From the NCBI GenBank assembly GCA_004297645.1, contig SCUG01000366.1, positions 1-13,833 on the forward strand: DNA of 13,833 bases. Direction: 5' to 3'. The position numbers were made by a program, and so were the translations under genes. The stretch comes from Saprospiraceae bacterium (GTDB lineage Bacteria > Bacteroidota > Bacteroidia > Chitinophagales > Saprospiraceae). Each line of letters starts with the position of its first letter. Position 1 is the first letter of the stretch. Below the pieces are notes generated by a model. That model had not been told where the DNA came from, searched no databases, and worked only from the letters and a program-made list of their open reading frames with translations. Of this stretch, positions 7,589-13,519 are shown piece after piece.

Positions 7589-7641
7589 GGCGGTTGATTT
7601 TAGAAACAAATTTAGGGTAAAAATTCAAATAGAAGCCAATC
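7585..7641 (-). repeat. Shared TA leader/promoter block, copy 1
   Basis: These 57 nt match 8383-8439 at about 52 of 57 positions. The block runs from the antitoxin ATG backwards through the TAAATTTG promoter element to a GATTGGCTTCTATTTGAA stretch (- strand), and continues directly into LRR tag copy C. The antitoxins downstream of the two copies are unrelated beyond Met-Gln. Confidence 0.85.
7607..7614 (-). promoter_or_regulatory. TAnnTTTG promoter element, MazF module
   Basis: The - strand reads TAAATTTG, matching the Bacteroidota -7 element, 19 nt from the antitoxin ATG at 7588. The identical element lies at the identical distance in the PIN module (8405-8412). Confidence 0.55.
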
Positions 7642-7730
7642 AGTTCGGTCAGCCCGCAGTTGCCGGGGCCGGGGCGGGTGGCTTTGGATTTTTTGTTTTC
7701 GGCGATGAGGTGGCGGGCGAGGGAGGACAT
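7641..7730 (-). pseudogene. LRR 5' tag, copy C
   Basis: The ATG at 7730 opens MSSLARHLIAENKKSKAT, then PGPGNCGLTEL. It matches the first 90 bp of the ROCO gene with about five differences, then breaks off into the shared TA promoter block. The frame stays open to 7518, overlapping the antitoxin start in another frame, but its tail has no LRR character. It starts 16 nt after the PIN toxin stop. Confidence 0.8.
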
Positions 7731-7746
7731 GGCGTTGTTTTAGTGC

Positions 7747-8178
7747 TCACGGTTGTTTTTCCGCTAAAAACTGAGCAGGTGTGAAAATAGGTACAGGAAA
7801 GGAATCGGCAAGTACCAGCAAATCTTTATCCCCGGTGGTGATGCATTCCGCTTTGGCATCGAGGGCAAGGTTCAGGGATTTGTCGTCTTTTGGGTCACGG
7901 CACAATGCCAACTGTGATGTGACTGTTGCAGGATGCGAAATTTGTTCAAAGCCACGCAGCAAGGTAATTCTGTCAGACAAAGGAAGGAAGCGGTCAAATT
8001 TTGGTCGAACCAAGACATCCCAAAGCTCGTCGAGGGTTTCGCCGGAACGCAAAATAATGCCGAGTGACAAGGCAAGGTCAAAAGCAGCACGGGGAATACC
8101 CTTCCGGAACAAAAAGGCACTCACCAATACATTGGTGTCAAAAACGAACCGCCGTTCAGGATTCATGGAGGATTTCAT
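7747..8178 (-). CDS. PIN-domain toxin (COG1569 family)
   Basis: A 143-residue 'putative toxin component, PIN family' protein. It opens with FVFDTNVLVSAFLF, whose Asp is the first PIN metal ligand, and continues with LDELWDVLVRPKF, DPKDDKSLNLALDAKAE and CITTGDKDLL, which supply the remaining acidic residues. Family members are Mg-dependent RNases. The ATG at 8178 gives a 23-nt overlap with the antitoxin gene; an in-frame ATG at 8166 is an equally good start. The gene looks intact and has the usual antitoxin-first order. Confidence 0.9.
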   Translation of the reverse strand: MKSSMNPERRFVFDTNVLVSAFLFRKGIPRAAFDLALSLGIILRSGETLDELWDVLVRPKFDRFLPLSDRITLLRGFEQISHPATVTSQLALCRDPKDDKSLNLALDAKAECITTGDKDLLVLADSFPVPIFTPAQFLAEKQP

Positions 8179-8386
8179 CTAAGATTTCAGGCGTCAACCC
8201 ATTTGCCACGGCTTTGTCGCTGAGTTGGTCGAGCAACTTGGCAAACGTTTTTGGGGTAAAATGCTTCCATTCTCCATTTTCAACTATCCAACAAAAAATA
8301 CTGATGATTTTGGTGCGCTCCTCCGGCGTGGTTTGCTGCCAGTTGAGGGCAACTGATTCGTTTACGGGAATGACAAGTCTTTGCAT
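8156..8386 (-). CDS. Small antitoxin partner of the PIN toxin
   Basis: A 76-residue protein (MQRLVIPVNESVALNWQQ...) that I recognise only as the kind of short hypothetical gene placed in front of COG1569 PIN toxins. Its mid-region TPEERTKIISIFCWIVEN is predicted helical, and its C-terminus ANGLTPEILDEILHES resembles a toxin-binding tail. The stop lies inside the toxin gene (23-nt overlap). A TAAATTTG promoter element sits 19-26 nt upstream, in the block shared with the MazF module. The antitoxin role is inferred from position. Confidence 0.75.
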   Translation of the reverse strand: MQRLVIPVNESVALNWQQTTPEERTKIISIFCWIVENGEWKHFTPKTFAKLLDQLSDKAVANGLTPEILDEILHES

Positions 8387-8439
8387 GGCGGTTTAATTTT
8401 AAAACAAATTTAGCGTAAAAATTCAAATAGAAGCCAATC
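8383..8439 (-). repeat. Shared TA leader/promoter block, copy 2
   Basis: This is the second copy of the 57-nt block described at 7585-7641. Between it and the LRR tag lies an extra stretch of about 27 nt that the first copy lacks. Confidence 0.85.
8405..8412 (-). promoter_or_regulatory. TAnnTTTG promoter element, PIN module
   Basis: The - strand reads TAAATTTG, 19 nt from the antitoxin ATG at 8386, matching sequence and spacing in the MazF module. The stop codon of LRR tag copy D (8412-8410) falls within this element. Confidence 0.55.
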
Positions 8440-8550
8440 GGGTTCAGTCGAAGCATTGGGCAGGGAGGTCAGCCCGCAGCGCCCGAGGTCGAGGCGGGTG
8501 GCTTTGGTTTTTTTGTTTTCGGCGATGAGTTGGCGGGCGAGGGTGGACAT
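8410..8550 (-). pseudogene. LRR 5' tag, copy D (46-codon remnant)
   Basis: The ATG at 8550 opens MSTLARQLIAENKKTKATRL, continues DLGRCGLTSLP, and after about 31 residues leaves the LRR pattern (NASTEPDWLLFEFLR), stopping at 8412-8410. 8467-8550 match the ROCO start at about 77 of 84 positions. It retains LDLGRCGLTSLP, more LRR-like than copies B and C. It lies 42 nt after the VapC remnant's stop. Confidence 0.78.
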
Positions 8551-8592
8551 GGATTATTTGAATGATGAAAATTGAAGTAGGAAAAGTTTTGA

Positions 8593-8969
8593 TTATTCCT
8601 TTTCGGGAATTGGATTGATGACATTCAAGTCGGCAATGCCTGAAAAATCAACGGTATTTCGGGAAATGATTTCCAATCCATGCACCAAAGCGGTCGCTGC
8701 GACGAGTGCATCGCCAAGTGAGATTTTCTTCATTTGCCGCACCTTGATTGCCGCCTGAATGACTGCGTCGTCAATGGAAAGCGTTTGCAAAATCCTGAAA
8801 ATGTTTTCAAAGTAGATGATTTGCTTCGGGGTGATTCGTGAAACCCAAGCGTTTCGACATGACTGACGGTGGAAACGAAGTTGGCAGGGTCAGTTACAAA
8901 AGGAAGCAAGATGGGCGCAAACTGCTCCTCGCCGGAATAAATCAGGATGTTGCTGTCAATGAGTTTCAT
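8593..8969 (-). pseudogene. VapC-like PIN toxin, frameshifted
   Basis: Two overlapping frames together make one PIN-domain toxin. The first reads MKLIDSNILIYSGEE through VSHVETLGFH. The second picks up as RITPKQIIYFENIF and runs through ISLGDALVAATAL and ISRNTVDF to the stop. Both carry the expected PIN acidic residues (D5, E in VETLG, D in GDALVAA, D in NTVDF). One missing base near 8838-8840 (a CC read as C on the - strand) explains the break. The intact protein would be about 125 residues, normal for VapC. The ATG at 8969 lies 9 nt after the DUF2281 stop. Either the toxin is inactivated or the base is a sequencing error. Confidence 0.85.
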
Positions 8970-8978
8970 AAAAAGGTT

Positions 8979-9278
8979 TTAATCCCGGTAAGGCAATGCA
9001 CGGTCTCTTCTGGCTTCCATTTGATATTGAAGTGCGTCTCCAAAAGTGCTCATATCGCAGCCTGCCCTCACGGTGCGGATTGCTTCGTCAATTTCTTCAT
9101 TGGCAAGCCCGGCTTTAAGGCTGCCTCCGTTTTTCCTGGAGGCTTTTTTGGGCTTGCCGATTGGCTTGGTGGCAGGTAGGCTGTGCTTTTTCAAAAGGTA
9201 GCCAATGAAGTCCGCAACCTCAAGTTTGAGGCTTTCGGGCAGTTGTTGCAGTTGATATAAAATGAGTTGGTCGGTCAT
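8979..9278 (-). CDS. DUF2281/VapB-like antitoxin
   Basis: A 99-residue protein from the ATG at 9278. The opening TDQLILYQLQQLPESLKLEV, followed by ADFIGYLL, is the DUF2281 signature. A lysine-rich linker (KPIGKPKKASRK) and a C-terminal region with EIDEAIRTVRAG follow. It is the presumed antitoxin of the VapC-like gene 9 nt downstream. A perfect 16-bp palindrome lies 23-38 nt upstream and is a good autoregulation site. An alternative longer start at 9305 would run into the palindrome and is not favoured. Confidence 0.85.
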   Translation of the reverse strand: MTDQLILYQLQQLPESLKLEVADFIGYLLKKHSLPATKPIGKPKKASRKNGGSLKAGLANEEIDEAIRTVRAGCDMSTFGDALQYQMEARRDRALPYRD

Positions 9279-9300
9279 GATAAATGGTGTAAACAATTTA

Positions 9301-9316
9301 GGCAAAACGTTTTGCC
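9301..9316. promoter_or_regulatory. Perfect 16-bp palindrome, candidate operator
   Basis: GGCAAAACGTTTTGCC is its own reverse complement. It lies 23-38 nt upstream of the DUF2281 antitoxin ATG, where VapB-type antitoxins usually bind to repress their operon. A weak TAAATT promoter-like element lies between palindrome and gene. Function is inferred from position and symmetry. Confidence 0.5.
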
Positions 9317-9482
9317 GCAGGTTTCGAGTTCAAAGTTAGCACTTTCCCGAAAAGCCGCCAAACCTGCCGCAGTTTCCGGGGCGGGCGGCTTCGGGCTACA
9401 GGCCATTCATCAACCAGGGCAACGGCAAAGCCACAACAAACACCTTCTACCACCAGGGTGCCAACATCTTGACGGGGACTTC

Positions 9483-9790
9483 AGGAACGAAGTTGGTGTC
9501 ATCAACTATTTCGATTTTCTGGAACAGGCTTTCCTTATCCGGCGCTTGCCTTCTTTTCACCGAAACATTATAAGCGCTTGGTAAAGGCCCCGAAACTCTA
9601 TTTCTGGGACGGTGGTGCTCTTCATCACCTGGCCGGGATTTCCGATATCATCCAATTGCAGGGGCACATTCTCGCCGGGCATTCCTGGGAAGGTTACGCA
9701 GTACAGCAGGTCATTGCCTCCTTGCCCCCGGGATGTCCATCCTTATTTTTACCGCACACAGGACGGGAGCGAAGCGGATTTGGTTTTGGG
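9483..9790 (+). pseudogene. DUF4143 ATPase fragment with several frameshifts
   Basis: Three frames read in turn give pieces of the C-terminal DUF4143 domain of AAA-type ATPases (COG1373): INYFDFLEQAFLIRRLPSF, then KRLVKAPKLYFWDGGALHHL and GHILAGHSWEGYAVQQVI, then YFYRTQDGSEADLVLGF. Breaks lie near 9560 and at a run of five C near 9730. The ATPase half is absent. The 170 nt upstream (9317-9482) show no recognisable gene. The fragment runs directly into a GMC oxidoreductase remnant, so the two were joined by rearrangement. Confidence 0.75.
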
Positions 9791-9807
9791 GTTCGGGCAG
9801 CAACTAA

Positions 9808-10290
9808 CGGACAACCTTTTGTCCACCAAAGATTACGGGCCCGTGGACCGTAGGCTCTGGCATGATGGGCGAAACCGTACCGAAACAAACCAATTTCGTC
9901 GCCCTCGGCAAGGTGCAAACCGATGCCTGGGGCATCCCCCAACTCCGCATCAGCATCGAACACGACGACAACGACGAAAAGATGATTCAGGACTTTTTTG
10001 GGCAGTTCACTGAAATGTACCGGAAGGCCGGCTTCACCGATATCCAAACGAGGGACAGCAAACAAGCCCCCGGCCTCGACATCCACGAGATGGGCGGCGT
10101 GCGCATGGGCAACGACCCCACGACTTCGCTGCTCAACAAATGGAACCAACTCCACGCTTGCCCCAACGTTTACGTCACCGATGGCGCCTGCATGACTTCC
10201 TTTTCCACCCAAAACCCGTCGCTGACTTTCATGGCGCTGACGGCGCGGGCGGCGAACCATGCGGTGGAGGAGTTGAAAAGGGAGGGCTGA
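9808..10290 (+). pseudogene. C-terminal part of a GMC oxidoreductase
   Basis: About 150 residues of a glucose-methanol-choline family flavoprotein. Recognisable pieces are GPWTVGSGMMGE, DAWGIPQLRI, GLDIHEMGGVRMGNDP with the catalytic-type His, and VYVTDGACMTSF leading to TQNPSLTFMALTARAA, the conserved C-terminal stretch. The FAD-binding N-terminal ~400 residues are missing. The frame opens at 9808 after a stop, with no credible start, and sequence before ~9838 is not GMC-like. An internal ATG at 9862 exists, but a protein from it could not bind FAD. This is a truncated gene joined to the DUF4143 fragment. Confidence 0.85.
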
Positions 10291-10410
10291 TGCTGTCGTT
10301 GATGTGTCCGCATTGCATATTGCCGCAGGCATCTGAGGAAATAATACCAGCCGGCAAAAACACCAAAGATGTAGCTGTTGAAGAGCGTTTCCAAGAAAGG
10401 GATGCCTTCT

Positions 10411-10644
10411 TTACGGGAGTTTATTTTTTTTGAAAAGCGTGTGGTAAGCATCTTCGAGTTTCTCGCGGAGTTTCTCGTCCGCAGACTCACCAGCCAGCAT
10501 CGCACGGAGTTCCTTCAACAACCGCAACTCGCTGAAAAGAGCGGCATCTGCTGCCAACTGACACTCTAAGTCGCTGCTTTCGGTAGCGGAGAGATTACCG
10601 TCCAGATAATCCTCCAGTTTTTTAATAACTTCCACTTTGTTCAT
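10411..10644 (-). CDS. Small anti-sigma-like protein, possibly frameshifted at A8
   Basis: A 77-residue protein from the ATG at 10644: MNKVEVIKKLEDYLDGNLSA, then SDLECQLAADAAL and LREKLEDAYHTLF. The pattern of a short 'xLxxYLxGxL' helix followed by acidic helices resembles the cytoplasmic N-terminus of Bacteroidota anti-sigma-like proteins, which normally continue into a membrane helix. It stops just after a run of eight A (10424-10431 on the - strand). Removing one base would continue the frame through a hydrophobic stretch (SYIFGVFAGWYYFLRC). The upstream gene is an ECF sigma remnant on the same strand, 72 nt away. Function is inferred. Confidence 0.6.
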   Translation of the reverse strand: MNKVEVIKKLEDYLDGNLSATESSDLECQLAADAALFSELRLLKELRAMLAGESADEKLREKLEDAYHTLFKKNKLP

Positions 10645-10716
10645 ATACGGCCCGGTTATGGGATTTGGCAAAATTGGGTGCCCAAACAGATTCGGCAGTT
10701 CAACATTTGCACCTGA

Positions 10717-11130
10717 TTAATCACTCCTATTAAAATCGTGGAATTCCGGAGCGTTTTGAATGGCATCCGTCAGACGTGCAATGCATTCACATTTCTTTTT
10801 ACGGGCATAACCGTAACTGATATTCATCTCAGCAGCCACCTCTTGCAGCGGGCGGCCATTCCATGCTAAGCGCAGCAATTTCTGGCAGCCCTCACTTAAG
10901 GATTCAAATTTCTGGCGAAACAGGCTGTATTTTTCTTCTTCCCGCAATACTTCTTCGGCGAGCGAAAAGGCGCCATTTTCATCTCCTAATCCTTGGAGAG
11001 TCATATTTGTTACCCCCGTTCGTTTGCGGCGTTTCAGCTCGTTGAACCATTTTCCCTTGCAAACCAAAAAAAGAAATGCCCCGAAAGGGCAAGTGAGTTT
11101 CCAGCCGGGCATGCGGTTCGGCAATATCAT
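10717..11130 (-). CDS. ECF sigma-70 factor, N-terminally truncated
   Basis: Sigma homology runs from LTCPFGAFLFLVCKGKWFNE (the end of region 2, with KRRKR) to region 4: FRQKFESLSEGCQKLLRLAW and then PLQEVAAEMNISYGYARKKK, the DNA-binding helix-turn-helix. The usual ~70 N-terminal residues, including the core-polymerase-binding part of region 2, are missing. Upstream of about 11097 the frame encodes unrelated sequence, and the nearest ATGs (11130, 11112) lie in it. It is therefore probably a non-functional remnant, although an ORF caller would accept it. The opposite strand at the break carries what may be the 3' end of another gene. Confidence 0.75.
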   Translation of the reverse strand: MILPNRMPGWKLTCPFGAFLFLVCKGKWFNELKRRKRTGVTNMTLQGLGDENGAFSLAEEVLREEEKYSLFRQKFESLSEGCQKLLRLAWNGRPLQEVAAEMNISYGYARKKKCECIARLTDAIQNAPEFHDFNRSD

Positions 11131-11242
11131 CAATGTCCGTTACTCTATGGGACATGTTACCTGGCAGGATAACGATAACCGGCGGGCCAACATCAAAAAC
11201 CAGGTTACGGTAGGTATCATTTTGCAGGAACTGCACCATTGA
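11085..11242 (+). pseudogene. Possible 3' end of an unrelated + strand gene
   Basis: The + strand reads GMRFGNIINVRYSMGHVTWQ, then NRRANIKNQVTVGIILQE, to a stop at 11242. The alternating polar/hydrophobic pattern recalls the last strands of an outer-membrane beta-barrel. It begins where the sigma gene homology breaks off. I cannot name the family; it could be chance reading of degraded sequence. Confidence 0.3.
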
Positions 11243-11475
11243 ATATTGGCTGGCCGGGGAGTAGTTTGTGATTAGCAGATGATAAGGTAGCGGGGTTTAC
11301 GAAGGGTTAGGAAATCTCCAAGATTTCCTAACCCTTTCTCCTGCTTTTCAGCGTAGCAAACAAACGTTTCCTCCATCAAGCGAAGGTATTTTACTCTATA
11401 CGCTCAGTGAAACTCATAAAATTAGAAAACATCCGCTGCACCAGCCGTTTACGAAATCCCTTATCCCGCTATTTT
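11243..11475. other. Intergenic region with one hairpin
   Basis: This stretch lies between the sigma/+ strand remnant and the S9 peptidase stop. Apart from the 16-bp-stem hairpin at 11302-11336 I see no gene or RNA in it. Confidence 0.5.
11302..11336. terminator. Perfect 16-bp hairpin, likely terminator
   Basis: AAGGGTTAGGAAATCT pairs perfectly with AGATTTCCTAACCCTT around a CCA loop. It lies 60 nt past the + strand remnant's stop and about 140 nt past the S9 peptidase stop on the - strand. Neither side has a strong T-tract (CTTTT follows at a distance on +), so it may act on both strands or be a relic inverted repeat. Confidence 0.5.
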
Positions 11476-13458
11476 TCACTCAATGCCTTCCACATATTCC
11501 GCTCCGAACATCACTGTCAGGTTGCCCTTTTCGATGTCCCCCTGTCCGGGTTGCTTTTTACCAGCGAGGTTTTTATGGAGAAAATCTTCGGCGATGGCCC
11601 AAAAAGAAACCCAGCTTTCCGGTGAGCGGAAGTCGTGGCCCTCTTCGGGATAGAAGAAATACACCACTTCCTTTTTTGCGTCGAAGAGGGCTTTTGCGAA
11701 GGTGTCGTTTTGCTCCTGAGGCACCCGGTCGTTGAGGGTGCCGGTGGTGAGTAGCAGGGGTGCTTTTATGTCTTTTACGTAGGTCAAGGGAGAGTAGGCT
11801 TTGAGCAGGGCAGTGCCTTCTTCGGTATTGGGGTCGCCGACGCGGCTGCGCCACAGGTCGTTGTCAGCAAATGGCAGTTTACAATATTCGCTGAGGTCGG
11901 TGATGCCGTACATCGAGACGCCGCAGGCAAATAGGTCCGGTGATTTTCCCAGGGCATAGTTGGTGGCGTAACCGCCATACGACCAGCCCCAGATACCGGT
12001 GCGGCGCGGGTGGCTGATGCCGCTGCTGATGGCCCAATTGGCCACGTCCACAATGTCGTGGTGCATGGCTTCGCCCCATTGGAGGTTGCCTGCATCGCAG
12101 ACTTTTTTACCGAGGCCTGTGGTACCCCGGAATTCCATGTTGATGACGACGTACCCGCGGTTGGCCAGCAGCTCGAAGTTGCGGGTGTGAAACCAACTAT
12201 TCCAATGGGTAATCCCATCCTCCGGACCGTCATGCACGTAAATAATGGTGGGCAGCGGCACCTTGGGCATGCCGCCGGCACCGGCCATTCCAGGCGGCAC
12301 ATACACCTGCACTGGCAGCCGCAGGCTGTCGCGGGTGGTCACAGTGAAGGCCTTCCGGGTAGCGAGGTCGTAGCCATCGAGGGGCGAATAGTCGTTGAAG
12401 AGGTAGGTCAGTTTCTGGGCATCGCGGTCGTAGTGGTAATACTTTACGGGGCCGCCGTCTAATGAGCGCACGAGCCATTTCCGGTCGTCTTCGCTGGCAC
12501 CGGCGAAGCTCGCATTCCCGTTCAGTTCTTTGTTTAAAAATGCAAAATCCTCCTCCACGGCGGGGCTGGTGATGTGGCGTTTGACATCGCCCCAAAGCGC
12601 CACGACGGAGGTGGGCCGGCCCTGCGGGTCCACGCTGGCGGCATAAGGCAGAATGCCGGCATCGGGGTCGCCGGCCAGCTCCGTCACTTCGCCTGTTTCG
12701 GCGTCAATAGCGACAAGGGTGGTTTTGTCTTTTTCAAAGTTGTCAGTGGCGTAGATGGTCTTGCCGTCGAGGCTTACCGAGATGATTTTCGAGAGACCTC
12801 CGGTGAGCATTTCCGGGGCGAAGGGGTAACGAACCACCTCCTTCCAATGGCCCTGCACCCATCGCAATAGTATGTTGCCGCCGGTATGGCTGGGCTGCAT
12901 GCCCGCCACGATGCCGAAGTTTTCATCGAAAAATATTTGGGTCAAATCGCCCATGATGCCGAGGCGGCGCATGTTCCCGCTCAGCAAGTCGAGGAAATAC
13001 ATGCCGTGTTTCAGCGAGTCTTTGGCCACCACATCCACCACTACTTTGTTGGGGAAGCGTGGACTCAGGGCGAGGAATTTCATTTGCAAAAAAGGCACGT
13101 GTAAGTCCAGCTTGTGCTGCTTCCGGGCCTTTATGCTGGCAAAATACACCTGCAACGAGGTGTCTTCCTGTACGATGGCTACCAGCCCGCTACCATACAC
13201 GGGCATCCAGCTTACGAGCTTGCCATCGTACTTCCTGCTGTGTTCCACCAAAGGTGTTTGGCGGTCCAGATAGTATAGCGTGCTGTCCGAGCCATCGGCT
13301 ATTTTTTGATAAAAAACCAACTCACCGTCTTTGGAAAGTGCAACGTTGTTTTTGTCTTTTTCTTTAAAGAATAACTCCCGCGGGATGAGATTGCCATTGC
13401 TTTGCGAAAAGAGCAACCAAGCTGGCCAAAGCAGGAAAAATGAGAAGAAGTATTTCAT
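11476..13458 (-). CDS. Secreted S9-family peptidase (prolyl oligopeptidase/DPP-IV-like)
   Basis: A 660-residue serine peptidase. The N-terminus MKYFFSFFLLWPAWLLFSQS is a signal peptide, so it is periplasmic or exported. Residues ~30-370 form a beta-propeller-like region with repeated strand patterns. The C-terminal alpha/beta hydrolase domain has IIYVHDGPED (405-414), the nucleophile Ser493 in GWSYGG, Asp577 in LNDRVP and His608 in EEGHDF, the complete catalytic triad. Such enzymes release dipeptides or trim short peptides during protein scavenging. The gene stands alone on its strand, with a TAATTTTG promoter element 54-61 nt upstream and leader hairpins. The ATG at 13458 is set by the signal peptide. 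The last ~25 residues beyond the hydrolase domain are unassigned. Confidence 0.94.
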   Translation of the reverse strand: MKYFFSFFLLWPAWLLFSQSNGNLIPRELFFKEKDKNNVALSKDGELVFYQKIADGSDSTLYYLDRQTPLVEHSRKYDGKLVSWMPVYGSGLVAIVQEDTSLQVYFASIKARKQHKLDLHVPFLQMKFLALSPRFPNKVVVDVVAKDSLKHGMYFLDLLSGNMRRLGIMGDLTQIFFDENFGIVAGMQPSHTGGNILLRWVQGHWKEVVRYPFAPEMLTGGLSKIISVSLDGKTIYATDNFEKDKTTLVAIDAETGEVTELAGDPDAGILPYAASVDPQGRPTSVVALWGDVKRHITSPAVEEDFAFLNKELNGNASFAGASEDDRKWLVRSLDGGPVKYYHYDRDAQKLTYLFNDYSPLDGYDLATRKAFTVTTRDSLRLPVQVYVPPGMAGAGGMPKVPLPTIIYVHDGPEDGITHWNSWFHTRNFELLANRGYVVINMEFRGTTGLGKKVCDAGNLQWGEAMHHDIVDVANWAISSGISHPRRTGIWGWSYGGYATNYALGKSPDLFACGVSMYGITDLSEYCKLPFADNDLWRSRVGDPNTEEGTALLKAYSPLTYVKDIKAPLLLTTGTLNDRVPQEQNDTFAKALFDAKKEVVYFFYPEEGHDFRSPESWVSFWAIAEDFLHKNLAGKKQPGQGDIEKGNLTVMFGAEYVEGIE

Positions 13459-13473
13459 AAATGCTATTTGTTT

Positions 13474-13502
13474 GTTTGCCCTTCGGGCAAACCCGGTTTG
13501 CC
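13474..13502 (-). promoter_or_regulatory. Two mutually exclusive leader hairpins of the S9 gene
   Basis: GTTTGCCC (13474-13481) pairs with GGGCAAAC (13485-13492) around TTC. The same central arm GGCAAACC (13486-13493) also pairs with GGTTTGCC (13495-13502). Both fall in the presumed 5' leader of the peptidase mRNA, 16-44 nt from its ATG. Confidence 0.4.
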
Positions 13503-13511
13503 AGGGCGCCG

Positions 13512-13519
13512 CAAAATTA
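13512..13519 (-). promoter_or_regulatory. TAnnTTTG promoter element of the S9 peptidase
   Basis: The - strand reads TAATTTTG, a full match to the Bacteroidota -7 consensus, 54 nt upstream of the ATG at 13458. The -33 region shows only a weak TTCC. Confidence 0.5.

Noticed and set aside
7518..7730. 70-codon - strand frame as an independent gene
   Set aside because: Only its first ~30 codons match the LRR N-terminus; the rest overlaps the promoter block and the antitoxin start in another frame.
9361..9398. Possible fifth, degraded LRR tag (CCGCAGTTTCCGGGGCGGGC)
   Set aside because: About 30 nt resemble the tag if a 4-nt gap is allowed, but the most conserved part (encoding LIAENKK) is absent. 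The match is within what GC-rich sequence can give by chance.
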